This document shows, piece by piece, positions 1 through 9,124 of a DNA stretch of 64,000 nucleotides. The notes beneath the pieces were generated by a model. It had not been told where the DNA came from and did not search any database. It was given only the letters and a program-made list of their open reading frames with translations. The position numbers and the translations under genes are program-made. The stretch spans positions 310,001 to 374,000 of the forward strand of contig CAWAET010000007.1 of the NCBI GenBank assembly GCA_963781065.1. Reading direction: 5' to 3'. Positions within the stretch are counted from its first letter, which is position 1, and each line of letters starts with the position of its first letter. The stretch is from CALZJC01 sp963781065 (GTDB lineage Bacteria; Acidobacteriota; Thermoanaerobaculia; Multivoradales; JAHEKO01).

Positions 1-525
1 CGCCGGGTCTTCGGGCCGTTGCGCCTCGATGCGCGCCTCGATCTCGGCCGCGGGCACGCCGGAGCCGAGATCGAGCAGCTCCTGCCAGGTGTGGACGCCG
101 GGATCGTCGCTCTCGCCCTCCATCATCACGATGGCCCGCAACGCGGGCAGCTGATCGCGCACCGAGAGGATCTTCTCCAGCTGCTGGGCGTGCTCGACGA
201 CGATGACCGCCGCCTCGGAGTGGTGGGCGACGTACTGGCACTGCTCCGGCGTGCAGGTCGTGTAGATGCCCGCCGGCAGCCCGCCGGCGACGATCGCGCC
301 GATGTCGGCGATGAACCACTCGGGGCGGTTGAAGGCGAGCACGGCGACCCCCTTGCCGGGCTCGAGGCCGAGGCGCATGAAGCCGCCGGCCGCTTGCCAA
401 ACGGCCTGGCGATAGCCGTGCCAGGAGATCGGCAGCCACTCGCCGTCGCGCTTGTAGCGCATGGCGTCGGCGTCGCCGCGCTGGCGCGCCGCCTGCTCGA
501 AGAGACGCGGAACGATCTGGCTCAT
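1..525 (-). CDS. Long-chain acyl-CoA synthetase (AMP-forming), N-terminal part
   Basis: The first 175 residues of an AMP-dependent acyl-CoA ligase; the rest lies beyond the left window edge. The protein begins MSQIVPRLFEQ and contains the family's N-terminal pattern: a 'YKRDGEW..ISW' strand, the 'GLEPGKGVAVLAFNRPEWFIADIGA' region, 'AGIYTTCTPEQCQY', then 'HHSEAAVIVVE'. These match the long-chain FAA1/FadD-15 type. The enzyme would activate fatty acids with ATP and CoA at the membrane. The AMP-binding P-loop and catalytic residues are outside the window, so chain-length preference cannot be judged. The ATG at 525 is the only convincing start; a short purine-rich stretch precedes it. Confidence 0.9.
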   Translation of the reverse strand, partial: MSQIVPRLFEQAARQRGDADAMRYKRDGEWLPISWHGYRQAVWQAAGGFMRLGLEPGKGVAVLAFNRPEWFIADIGAIVAGGLPAGIYTTCTPEQCQYVAHHSEAAVIVVEHAQQLEKILSVRDQLPALRAIVMMEGESDDPGVHTWQELLDLGSGVPAAEIEARIEAQRPEDPA

Positions 526-553
526 GACGGAATCCCCCTTCCTTCTCCGTGGA

Positions 554-623
554 AGCCTGAGCTTCTCACCGGCTCGCGTCGCGAGCCGTCGGCGTAGTAG
601 AGAGCTGGTGAGAAGTTCAGGCT
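554..623. repeat. Short palindromic repeat, copy C
   Basis: Terminal inverted repeats of 17 bp (554-570 and 607-623) match at 16 of 17 positions. The core carries a perfect hairpin GGCTCGCG-T-CGCGAGCC. The terminal sequence AGCCTGA.CTTCTCACC is shared with the larger repeats at 3480 and 23046, so this looks like an internally deleted or short member of the same family. It lies in the 237-bp gap between the acyl-CoA ligase start and the transporter end; nothing else is recognised in that gap. Confidence 0.7.
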
Positions 624-762
624 AGCGACGGCCTACTCTACACGCGCGCCCGCGCCGCCCAGCGCCCACCGTCTGGCGGCTGGCGCAAGGGGTCCCGCGG
701 CGCCCTCCAGCGCCTCGTGGCGGACCCGGGGCTCCGGGGGCGCGGTGCGCCGCGACAGCGGC

Positions 763-2019
763 TCAGCGGCCGAGGGCGGCGCCGGCCGCCCGCTCGGCGC
801 GCCAGCTTTCGGCCGCCGCCCGGCCCTTTTCCTCGTCGACGTACAGCAGGCCGACCCAGCCGACGACGAAGAAGACCGCGGTGATCAGGACGGCGGTCCG
901 CTGCGAGCCGGTCCACAGCGAGATGGAGCCGAAGACGAACGGCCCCAGGGCGTAGGCGCCGCGCATGGCGAGGCCCCAGAAGCCGAAGAACTCGCCGCTC
1001 TTGTCCTTGGGCGAGAACAGCCCGACCAGCCCCCGGGAGGCGGCCTGGAGCGAGCCGATGCCCAGCCCGGCCCCCATGGCGACGAACCAGAAGGCGGTCT
1101 TGGTGGTGGCCGCGGCGCCCCCCAGGCAGACCAGGATCCACAGCACCAGGATCCACTGCAGGGTGCGGCGCGAGCCCAGCCGGTCCTGCAGCGGGCCGCC
1201 GCCGAAGGCGCCCGCGGCCGAGAACAGCTGCAGGACCAGGAAGAGCACGATCAGCTCGTTGCCGGTGAAGGCCAGGGTCTTGCGCGAGTAGATGCCGGCG
1301 AAGGTGATGACGGTCATCAGGCCGCAGCAGTAGACGAAGAAGAAGGCGAGGAACTTGACCAGCTCGCGGAAGCGCCGGATCGACCGGCCGGTGTCGCGCA
1401 GGCGGCGAAAGCCCTCGGCCGCGAAGCTGGTGAGCGAGCGGTGCTCGACCCGCTGCGCCCGCTCGCGCAGCAAGGCGAAGGTGGGGATGCCGGAGAGCAG
1501 GAAGAACGCCGCCGTCAGCGGCCAGACCAGCCGCAGCGAGGCCACGTTGGCCGGCACGAAGTCGCCGGCCAGAAGCGGCCGGATGAGCAGCAGGCAGGCC
1601 AGACCGCCGAAGTAGCCGAGCCCCCAGCCGATGCCGGAGATTCGGCCGACATTGCCGGGGGTGGAGATCTCGGGCAGGAAGCCGCCGACCAGCGACTCGC
1701 CCATGGCGTAGGCGATGTTCGAGACCACGAACAGCGCCAGCGCCAGGACCACGGCGCCGGGCACCGCGAACCACAGCGCCGCGGTGCCGCCCACGCAGGC
1801 CAGCCAGGTGGCGGCCAGGAACTGCTTCTTGCGGCCCGAGCCGTCGGCCAGGGCGCCCACCACCGGCGCGGTGAGCAGGACGATCAGGTTGCTGATCATC
1901 ACCCCCACGCCCCACAGCCAGTCGCCGCGGGCGCCGGGCGCCACCAGGGTGGTGAAGTAGACGCCGAACGCCACGGTGACGATCACCGTGGTGTAGCTGG
2001 AGTTGGCGAAGTCGAACAT
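763..2019 (-). CDS. MFS transporter, UMF1 (Atg22-like) family
   Basis: A 418-residue polytopic membrane protein with about 12 hydrophobic segments. The opening 'MFDFANSSYTTVIVTVAFGVYF' is the hallmark of the UMF1/Atg22-like branch of the major facilitator superfamily, and 'GALADGSGRKK' is the loop 2-3 motif. Homologues usually begin about 8-20 residues earlier with 'REIFGWAMFDFANSSY'. Those residues are encoded in frame upstream here (R-R-R-E-I-F-G-W-A), but no ATG, GTG or TTG precedes them, so the true start may be an unusual codon near 2068. Family members are thought to export small metabolites; the substrate is unknown. The upstream coding frame runs into the end of the BON/LysM gene. Confidence 0.88.
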   Translation of the reverse strand: MFDFANSSYTTVIVTVAFGVYFTTLVAPGARGDWLWGVGVMISNLIVLLTAPVVGALADGSGRKKQFLAATWLACVGGTAALWFAVPGAVVLALALFVVSNIAYAMGESLVGGFLPEISTPGNVGRISGIGWGLGYFGGLACLLLIRPLLAGDFVPANVASLRLVWPLTAAFFLLSGIPTFALLRERAQRVEHRSLTSFAAEGFRRLRDTGRSIRRFRELVKFLAFFFVYCCGLMTVITFAGIYSRKTLAFTGNELIVLFLVLQLFSAAGAFGGGPLQDRLGSRRTLQWILVLWILVCLGGAAATTKTAFWFVAMGAGLGIGSLQAASRGLVGLFSPKDKSGEFFGFWGLAMRGAYALGPFVFGSISLWTGSQRTAVLITAVFFVVGWVGLLYVDEEKGRAAAESWRAERAAGAALGR

Positions 2020-2077
2020 CGCCCAGCCGAAGATCTCGCGCCTGCGGACCGGCGGCTGGGCGGTGCTCGTCAGCGGC

Positions 2078-2576
2078 TCAGCCCTCGAGCGGCGGGATGC
2101 GCAGCACCTGGCCGGGGTAGATCTTGTCCGGGTGCTCCAGCATCGGCTTGTTGGCCTCGAAGATCGCCGGGTACTTCATGGCATCGCCGTAGTGGGCCTT
2201 GGCGATCTTCGACAGCGAGTCGCCCGACTGGACGGTGTAGAAGGTCGCCTTCGGCGCCGCCACCGTCATCTGGTCGTCGACGCTGCGCGATACCGGCCAC
2301 GTTGCCGCAGGCCAGGACGATCTTCTCGCGGTCCGCCTGGGTGGCGGCGGTGCCGCCGACGGTGACGGTGTGGTCATCGACCCGGATGGTCAGATCCTCG
2401 ACGCCGAGCCCCAGCTCGGCGATCATCTTGCCCATGCCCATCGCCCGGCGCCGATCGGCGGCCTTCTTCATGTCGGCGGCACTCGGGCCGGCCGGCGCGG
2501 CCGGCTTGGCCGCGGGTTCGTCGTCGCCAAATCCGAGCTTCTTGCCCGCTTCCTTCACGAAATCGAAAAGTCCCAT
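2078..2576 (-). CDS. kbp: Kbp-like BON-LysM protein (frameshifted)
   Basis: Homologous over its whole length to E. coli Kbp/YgaU, a cytoplasmic K+-binding protein: start MGLFDFVKEAGKKLGFG, a BON domain (about residues 30-95, 'EKIVLACGNVAGIA' then 'SVDDQM'), and a C-terminal LysM domain ('FYTVQSGDSLSKIAKAHYG', 'FEANKPMLEHPDKIYPGQVLRIP'). The two halves are in different frames. Removing one base at about 2285 restores 165 residues, close to the 149 of E. coli. The break falls exactly where the family reads 'GIASVDDQ', so it is either a sequencing error or a recent mutation. It follows the DUF937 gene by 36 bp on the same strand. Confidence 0.88.
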
Positions 2577-2612
2577 ATCTCAAGTCTCCTTTTTCTTGCT
2601 TTTCTGTCGTCG

Positions 2613-3212
2613 CTAGCGCTTCAGAAAGCTCTTCAGCAGCGAGCCGCCGAGCTTGGCCACGTCGTCCTTGATGTCGCCGTCGCCGTCGGCGTCGAGCAGG
2701 TTGCCCAGCATGCCCAGGTCGGGCGCCTGCCGGGCGGCGGAGCTCTGCTCCTGGCGCAGCAGGCCGCCGAGGTCGCTCGGGTTGAGGCCGCCCTGGCGGT
2801 TCTTCTGACCCAGCGCGCCCATCACCAGCGGCGCCAGCATGGTCAGCAGCTTGCCCATCGAGCCGGCGTCGAGGCCGGTGCTCTGGCCGAGGGCCGACTG
2901 GACGGCGGCTTGCTTGCCGCCGAAGACGTGCCCCAGGATACCGGCGCCGGCGCTCTGCTCCGGCGCCGACAGCACACCGGAGAGATTGTCGAGGACGCTG
3001 CCGTCGTGGTCCTTGCTCAGTGCCGACAACAGGGCGCCGGCTCCGTCCGCGCTCTGCGCGTTGCGCGCCAGCCCGGTCATCAGGCCGCCGAGGGCGGCGG
3101 GAACGGCCTTTTCGACCTTGGACCGATCGGTGCCGAGCTGGCCGGCGATCATCTCCAGGGCCTGACCGCCAAGCTGGCCGTTCAACATGTCGAGAATCGA
3201 TTGACTCATCAT
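2613..3212 (-). CDS. DUF937 (YidB-like) domain protein
   Basis: A 199-residue soluble protein. Residues 1-140 have the glycine/alanine/leucine-rich helical pattern of DUF937 ('VEKAVPAALGGLMTGLA', 'GILGHVFGGKQ', 'LLTMLAPLVMGALG'). Near the C-terminus 'DADGDGDIKDD' fits an EF-hand-type calcium loop (D-x-D-G-D-G-x-I), which recurs in this family. Function is unknown. The next gene on the same strand is the BON/LysM protein, and the two may be co-transcribed. The start MMSQS is preceded by a purine-rich 'AAGGAGGAGT' stretch. Confidence 0.87.
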   Translation of the reverse strand: MMSQSILDMLNGQLGGQALEMIAGQLGTDRSKVEKAVPAALGGLMTGLARNAQSADGAGALLSALSKDHDGSVLDNLSGVLSAPEQSAGAGILGHVFGGKQAAVQSALGQSTGLDAGSMGKLLTMLAPLVMGALGQKNRQGGLNPSDLGGLLRQEQSSAARQAPDLGMLGNLLDADGDGDIKDDVAKLGGSLLKSFLKR

Positions 3213-3671
3213 CTACTCCTCCTTGAAATCCCTTGCGATGGGGTCAGGCGGAGCCTACGGCGGCCCTGCCGCGAGACGGATATCAGCCTCTTGGGGGGAA
3301 GCCGGCGACCTTGTGGCCGGCCGGCAGTTACCTTGCTAAGACGTTCGCCTTGCTACGGCATTCACCTTGCAAGGGCTTCTAGGATAGCCCCGGCGTCCGC
3401 AGCCGTCAATCCAGGCGGCCGGCTGCTCGGGCGGCCCGACAATCCAGGCAACGAGCACGGCGGACTCTCGCTGGCCGCTTAGCCTGCCCTTCTCACCAAT
3501 CGTCTACTACAACGCCGTATGTACCTGAATCTCCTGCGTTACGCTCCTGTCGGTCATCCTCAGCGTGCTTCGAGCACGCCTGCGGTGACCTCGGTCGCAA
3601 GCCTTGTATCTTCAGGCACCTACGGCGTTTCGCTACGACGATTGGTGAGAAGGGCCGCCTAGAGAACCCCG
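3213..3671. other. 459-bp divergent intergenic region
   Basis: No gene is seen. It contains three imperfect 16-17-bp tandem repeats of the form TTxxCCTTGCTAxGxC (3328-3377) and the long palindromic repeat copy A (3480-3661). Promoters for the leftward DUF937 gene and rightward VWFA gene must lie here, but no clear -35/-10 pair stands out. Confidence 0.6.
3480..3661. repeat. Long palindromic repeat, copy A
   Basis: A 182-bp element that can fold end to end. The outer 18-bp arms GCCCTTCTCACCAATCGT and its exact complement lie at 3487-3504 and 3638-3655. Inner arms are CCTGAA/TTCAGG and GCCGTA/TACGGC, and the central hairpin is GCGTGCT-TCG-AGCACGC flanked by GGTCA/TGACC. It is bounded by TAGCCTGC and GCCGCCTA. 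It aligns along its whole length with the copy at 23046, where stem changes are compensated on the opposite arm. Confidence 0.85.
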
Positions 3672-6645
3672 ATGAGCAAGATCCCCGCTACCCGATACCC
3701 CAGAGTGCCGTCCCCCAGGTCCCCCAGCCCGATGCGCCGCTCGCTTGTCGCGATGGCGATCGTCAGCGGCGCCGTGATGGCGCTCGCGGCGGTCGCCGGC
3801 GTCCTGCCCGGCGCGGCGGCGCCGCCCGAGCTCTGGGTCGAGCTGCCCGCCGCCGCCGGCCCGCTGACCGTCTCCGTGGACGGCGCCGAGGTGGCGGCGA
3901 CCGATGCCGGTCCGCTGGCGGCGTCCTGGCGCGTCGTCGTCCTCTTCGACCTCGAGCTCAGTGAGCCGGTCGAGCTGCGCAACGGCGCCGCGATGCTGGC
4001 CGAGCGGGCCGCCGAGCTGACCGCGCTAGGCCCGGTGGAGATCGTGCTGGCCGGCGACGGCCTGCGCGCGACGCTACCGCCGACGACCTCGGCTCCGGCG
4101 CTGGGCGAGGCGCTGGGCTGGGTCGGGGTCCGCGAGTCTTCGCGCCACCTGCAAGTCGAGCGTCGCCGCGAGTTCGCCGAGCGGTCGCGGCCCACCCTGG
4201 CGGCGGCCGAGGCGGCCGCCGTCGCCGAGCGCGAGTCGCTGGCGGCTCACCTCGACCGGGTGCTCGACTGGGCCGCGGAGACGGCCGGCGCCGGCCCGCA
4301 GCTGCTGCTCTACGTCGGCGGCGGCTACGAGGCGGATCCGGCGGCGTTCTATGCCGAAGCCCTGCGCCAGGACGACGAGGCCGGCCCCGGGCTGGCCGCC
4401 CTCTCGCCGCTGCCCTCCGCCGACGAGATCGGCCGCGCGCTGTCGATGCTGGGCTGGACAGTGGTGGCCTTCCAGCCGCCGGCGCGCGGCGACGCCCTGC
4501 TCGCCGCCGCCGAGGAGAGCGACACCCAGCGGCAAGAGCGGCGCTTCGACGAGAGCCGCGGCCTGGGCCAGGTGGCGGTCGGGGTCGATCCGCGCGACCT
4601 CGGCCGGCGCAAGCGCGACAGCCGCCGGATCGCGGTGCTGGCCGATCCGGTGGCGCCGCTTGTCGAGCTCGCCGGCCAGACCGGCGGCGAGGTGCTGGTG
4701 GACCCCCTGCGGCTGGCGGACCTCTCGGAACGGCTGCGCCGGCGCCACCGGCTGCGTCTGGATCTCCAGCCGACCCCTGTCGAGCCGGTGGCGGTGCGGG
4801 TCCTGGCCGGTGGCGACGAGGTCCGGGCGCGGCGCTGGATCGGTGCCCAGCTGCCGCTGCCGGTCTCCGCCGCGCGGGCTCGCCAGCTGCTGCGCGACGA
4901 GCTCGAAGAGGGTGATTTCTGGGTCGAGGCGGTGCTCGAGCCCGGGGGGGAGCCGGAGGGCGACGGCGAGTCGCGGCTCACCCTGCAGCTCGAGCCGGAG
5001 GGTGAGCTCGGCGAGCTGCGGCTGACCTTGGCGGCGCTGGGCTACGCCGGCGACGTGCGGGTGACGCACCAGCCGCTCGACCCGGCCGCGGCGGTCGACG
5101 GCTTGATCCGCCTCGCCCTGCCGTCGTCGTTGCTCGTGGCCGCCGACGAGCCGCTGGCGGTCCTGGTGGAGGAGACCGCGAGCGGTCGCCGTGGCGCCAC
5201 CTTCGCCAGCCTGCGGGCGGAGGCGGCGTCGCAGGCCGCTGCCGCGCCGGTCTTCGATCCGGACGAGAGCCGGATCCTGCGGCTGCTGCCGCCCGACTCG
5301 TCGATGGTGATGGGCCCGACCCTGTTCCGGACGCTGGTCGACGAGCGGGCCGTGGGCCGGGTCGAGTTCTACCTCGACGGCGAGCTGGCGGTGGCCCGCG
5401 ACACCGCCCCGTTCAGCGCCCAGCTCGACCTGGGGCCGCTGCCGCGCACGCGGCGGGTCCTTGCCGTCGCCTTCGGAGCTGCCGGTGGCGAGCTGGCGCG
5501 GGACAGTCTGCTGGTCAACGGCGGCGGCGGGCTGCTCGAAGTGCGGATCGTCGAGCCCCGGGCGGCGCGCGCCGGCAGCGCCGCCGCGCCGCGGGTCGGC
5601 TCGGTGGAGGTGCGGGCGGAGATCGACGTGCCCGAGGGCGCTCGCCTGGATCGGGTCGAGTTCTTCTGGCGCGACCGTCTCGTCGCCACGCGCTACGCGC
5701 CGCCGTTCCGCGAGCGCGTGCGAGATCGACGCCGCTTCGCCGCGCGGGTTCGTGCGGGTGCTGGCGCGGCTGGCCGACGGCACCAGCGGCGAGGACGTGG
5801 TCTTTCTCAACAGCTCCGGTCCCAGCGAGCGGCTGGACATCGACCTCGTCGAGCTCTACACGGTGGTCACCGACCGCCAGGGCCAGCCGGTCAAGGACCT
5901 GCCGCGCGACCGGTTCGAACTGTTCGAGGAGGGCAAGCCGATGGAGATCACCACCTTCGGCGACGCCGGCGACCTGCCGCTGACGGTGGGCCTGGCGATC
6001 GACTCCTCGGCCTCGATGTTCGTCAAGCTGCCGCGGGTGCAGCTGTCGGCGCGCGAGTTCGTGCGCGGCCTCGAGTCGCGCCGTGACCGGGCCTTCCTGG
6101 TCGGCTTCGGCAGCAAGCCGCGGCTGGCGCGCACCCCCACCACCGACCTGCCGCAAGTGGTCCAGGCGCTCGACCGGCTGAGCCCAGGCGGCCAGACGGC
6201 GATCTGGGAGGCGGTTGCCTTCAGCCTGGTCCAGCTCCAGGGGGTGCCGGGCAAGAAGGCTCTTATCGTCTACTCCGACGGCGCCGACGAAGACCCCGAG
6301 TTCTCCTACCGCACCTGTCTCAAGTTCGCCCGCACCGTCGGCGCGCCGATCTACTTCATCCTCTCGAACAACGAGATCGTCCGCACCGGCGGCAAGGGCC
6401 TCAGCGTGCGCGGGTTCCTTGGCCGGCTGCGCGAGCTGACTGAGGAGGTCGGCGGCCGGGTCTACTTCACCCGCGTCGGCGACGACCTCGACGCGGTCTA
6501 CCGCGAGATCGCCGAGGAGCTCGAGAGCCAGTACTTCATCGGCTACTACTCCAAGCAGGGCGACGGGCGGGAGTGGCGGAAGCTCAAGGTCGACGTCAAG
6601 GGCTCGGGGCTGAGCGCCCGCACGATATCGGGGTTCTATCGTTGA
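3672..6645 (+). CDS. VWFA-related Acidobacterial-type exported protein (frameshifted)
   Basis: About 990 residues once one extra base near 5721 is removed. After a signal peptide (the second ATG at 3732, MRRSLVAMAIVSG..., is the better start for export) comes a long alanine/glutamate-rich region with no clear family. Then follow beta-rich 'VRIVEPRAAR' segments and a C-terminal domain of the acidobacterial VWFA type: 'FELFEEGKPMEITTFGD', 'LTVGLAIDSSASMF' (MIDAS-like D-x-S-x-S), 'GQTAIWEAV', 'ALIVYSDGADEDPEF' and 'ELESQYFIGYY'. The conserved 'VFLNS' segment just after the frameshift is in the second frame. Likely periplasmic or surface protein-binding; the role is unknown. The 3' end overlaps the convergent TlpA remnant. 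Confidence 0.85.
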
Positions 6646-6960
6646 GGCGGTGGTTGCTCGACCAGCTGGCCGGGCCGGCCTCGGCCAGGAGCCCCTCGAT
6701 GAGCCCTTCCAGCTCGCTGACCAGCCGCTGAAAGTGCCTCCCGGTACCCGGCCCGGCGAATCCCGAGTGGATCTTCCGCACCCGCCCGTCGCGGCCGATC
6801 AAGACAGTGGTGGGGAAGGCCACCACGGCGGAGAGGTCGGGCAGGGTCGCGGCCGCTTTGCTCTTGTCGCTCGTGCCGGCCAGAAGCAGCGAGTAGTCGA
6901 CCCCGTGGCGCAACCGAGCGCCACGAGCACGAGGGCGAGGGGTAGGGTCGCGCCGCGCAT
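6596..6960 (-). pseudogene. TlpA/thioredoxin-like lipoprotein remnant
   Basis: Two pieces of one gene are joined out of frame. From the ATG at 6960 comes a lipoprotein signal (MRGATLPLALVLVALGCA). About 16 codons later, in another frame, is the C-terminal third of a TlpA-like protein: 'GVDYSLLLAGTSDKSKAAATLPD', 'VVAFPTTVLIGRDGRVRKIHSGFAGPGTG' and 'LVSELEGLIEGLL'. The central thioredoxin region with the CxxC active site is missing, so the gene cannot make an active reductase. The break lies near 6905-6915. The end overlaps the VWFA gene. Internal deletion or misassembly are both possible. Confidence 0.65.
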
Positions 6961-7035
6961 CGTACCGGCGGAGTCTACGGCTTTGGCCGGCTGGGCGGAT
7001 GCGTGAAGCGCGGCGGTGGGCACCCGCGGGCCGGC

Positions 7036-7076
7036 GCTACCGGGCGGGCCTACCGGGCTGGCGCTACCGGGCTGGC
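7036..7076. repeat. Three tandem 13-14-bp GC-rich units
   Basis: Units gctaccgggcgggc, ctaccgggctggc and gctaccgggctggc follow one another just upstream of the TerB-like gene. They may form weak hairpins; no function is evident. Confidence 0.6.
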
Positions 7077-7119
7077 GCCCCGGGGCGGTTAGGATGTGGC
7101 CGAGAGGAGGAAGGCGGCG

Positions 7120-7659
7120 ATGGGGATTCTGCAGTGGATCACGGGCAACGAAGCGGCGCAGCAGTCGACCGCCGCCGGCGGCGACACGGACACGGTGCGC
7201 AAGATCGTCGGCGAGCTCGAGGCGATGGCGCCCGAGAGGGCGCGATTCGTCGCCGCCTTCGCCTACATCCTCGGCCGGGTGGCGCACGCCGACCACCATT
7301 TCAGTGCCGAGGAGACCGAAGCGATGGAGGGGGTCGTGCGCGGCTTCGGCGACCTGCCGGAGGAGCAGGCGGTGCTGGTGGTGCAGATCGCCAAGAGCCA
7401 GAACCGCCTCTTCGGCGGCACCGAGAACTTCCTCGTCACCCGCGAGTTTCGTGAGATCTCGAGCCCGGCCGAGCGGCGCCAGCTGCTCGACTGCATGTTC
7501 GCCGTCTCAGCCGCCGACGACTCGATCTCCAGCGCCGAGGAGTCGCAGATCCGGCAGATCGCCAGCGAGCTCGGCTTCACCCACCGCGAGTTCGTCACGG
7601 CGCGGCTGGCCTACTCGGACCAGCGCGAGGTGATGCGGGCGTTCCGCGAGAATCGCTGA
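7120..7659 (+). CDS. TerB-family (tellurite resistance-like) protein
   Basis: A 179-residue helical soluble protein. Two acidic helix-turn segments match the TerB fold: 'ILGRVAHADHHFSAEETEAM' (about residue 47) and 'AADDSISSAEESQIRQIASELG' (about residue 128), with the family's A-D-x-x-x-x-x-E-x-x-x-I pattern. The start MGILQW at 7120 is preferred over the upstream ATG at 7096 because a strong GAGGAGG ribosome site lies 8-10 bp before it and inside the longer version. TerB-like proteins are linked to metal or membrane stress, but no ter operon is present, so the role here is open. Confidence 0.85.
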   Translation: MGILQWITGNEAAQQSTAAGGDTDTVRKIVGELEAMAPERARFVAAFAYILGRVAHADHHFSAEETEAMEGVVRGFGDLPEEQAVLVVQIAKSQNRLFGGTENFLVTREFREISSPAERRQLLDCMFAVSAADDSISSAEESQIRQIASELGFTHREFVTARLAYSDQREVMRAFRENR

Positions 7660-7732
7660 CCGAGCCCGTCATGGGCTGCTGGGGTATTCTCCCCACGCCC
7701 GCCTTCCGGTCGGCACGACCGGACCCCCCGAA

Positions 7733-9109
7733 ATGCGCCGCAAACGATCGATCAGCCGGAGGTTCATCCTCGTTCTCGCGCTCGCCGCGGTGGCGGTCGC
7801 CGCCGTCTCCGGGCTGTGGATCGATGAGCCGCCGACGGTGAGCCTGGCCGCCGACCGGCCGGCCATCGGACCGAGCACCCGGGTCGAGGCGCGGTTCAAC
7901 GCCGGCTCGGGCGGCCTGGCCGAGGTGCGCCTCGAGTTGTCGCAGGGCGACCGGACGATCGAGCTCGCGCGGCGCCAGCACCAGCCGCGGCCGCGCTGGA
8001 AGCTGTGGGCGCCGGCCGACCGCGAGGATCTCTTGACGGCCGACGCCGGCTGGCGCAGCCGGGAGGGGCTGAGCGAGGGCGAGGCTGTGCTGCGCGCGGT
8101 GGCCACCCAGGCCGGGACCTGGCTGCGCGGCCCGGAGCCGGTGGTGGAGGAGCTGCGGCTGGTGGTCAAGAAGCGGCCGCCGGACCTGGTGGCCATCTCG
8201 AGCCAGCACTATCCGGTGCAGGGAGGCTCCGACCTCGTGGTCTACACGGTGGGCGCCGGCAACATGCGCGACGGCGTCGCGGTGGGCGAGCTGTGGTTTC
8301 CGGGCCGGGACGTGCCGGGGGGCGCTGACGGGCTGCGGTTCGCCCTCTACGCGGTGCCCTTCGACCATGCCGACGCCGACGCCATCCGGCTGGCGGCCGA
8401 GGACGACGCCGGCAACCGCGCCACGGTGGCCTTCGTCGACCGGCTGACCGAGCGGCCGGCGTCGAGCGACACGATGCGGCTGGACGACGGCTTCCTCGAG
8501 CGCGTCGTGCCCGAGGTGCTGGCGCGATCGGGGCTGCCGGACAGCGGCGACCGGCTGGCCGACTACCTGGAGATCAACGGCGCCCTCAGGCATCGCAACG
8601 CCGCCCGGCTGACCGAGCTGGCGGCGGCCTCGGTCGACGAGCCGCTGTGGCATCGGCCGTTCGTGGCGCTGCCGGGGTCGAAGGTGATGTCGCCCTTCGC
8701 CGACCGGCGGACCTACGTCTATGAGGGCCGCGAGGTCGATCGCCAGGTCCACCTGGGCTACGACCTGGCCTCGGTGCGCCGCGCCGAGGTGCCGGCGGCC
8801 AATGACGGCGTGGTGGTGCTGGCCGACTACTTCGGCATCTACGGCAACGCGGTGGCGATCGATCACGGCGCCGGCCTGATGAGCCTCTACGGCCATCTCT
8901 CCAGCCTCGCGGTCGCCGAGGGCGACGAGGTGACCCGCGGTCAGACCGTGGGCCGCACCGGCGTCACCGGCCTGGCCGGCGGCGACCACCTCCATTTCTC
9001 GATGCTCCTCGGCGGCGTGCCGGTGGATGCCCGCGAGTGGTGGGATCCGTTCTGGCTCGAGACCCGGATCGCCGGCCGGCTGGGCGCCGGCTTCCCGTTT
9101 TCGCGTTAG
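7733..9109 (+). CDS. M23-family peptidoglycan metallopeptidase
   Basis: A 458-residue exported protein. Residues 1-27 form a signal or anchor (basic MRRKRSISRRF then a hydrophobic stretch). A beta-rich region of about 300 residues follows, and a C-terminal LytM/M23 domain carries the zinc ligands: 'HLGYDLA' (H and D, about residue 340) and 'DHLHF' (about residue 417), plus 'YGHLSSLAVAEGDEVTRGQTVGRTGVTG'. It would cleave peptide cross-links of peptidoglycan in the periplasm. All metal ligands are present, so it should be active. The next gene, an ABC exporter, starts 15 bp downstream and is probably co-transcribed. Confidence 0.92.
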   Translation: MRRKRSISRRFILVLALAAVAVAAVSGLWIDEPPTVSLAADRPAIGPSTRVEARFNAGSGGLAEVRLELSQGDRTIELARRQHQPRPRWKLWAPADREDLLTADAGWRSREGLSEGEAVLRAVATQAGTWLRGPEPVVEELRLVVKKRPPDLVAISSQHYPVQGGSDLVVYTVGAGNMRDGVAVGELWFPGRDVPGGADGLRFALYAVPFDHADADAIRLAAEDDAGNRATVAFVDRLTERPASSDTMRLDDGFLERVVPEVLARSGLPDSGDRLADYLEINGALRHRNAARLTELAAASVDEPLWHRPFVALPGSKVMSPFADRRTYVYEGREVDRQVHLGYDLASVRRAEVPAANDGVVVLADYFGIYGNAVAIDHGAGLMSLYGHLSSLAVAEGDEVTRGQTVGRTGVTGLAGGDHLHFSMLLGGVPVDAREWWDPFWLETRIAGRLGAGFPFSR

Positions 9110-9124
9110 GTAGGGTAGCGAGCC

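Noticed and set aside
745..2616. 623-aa rightward frame opposite the transporter, BON/LysM and other genes
   Set aside because: Low-complexity Ala/Gly/Asp/Gln/Arg composition typical of the antisense frame of high-GC genes; the leftward genes have clear family motifs.
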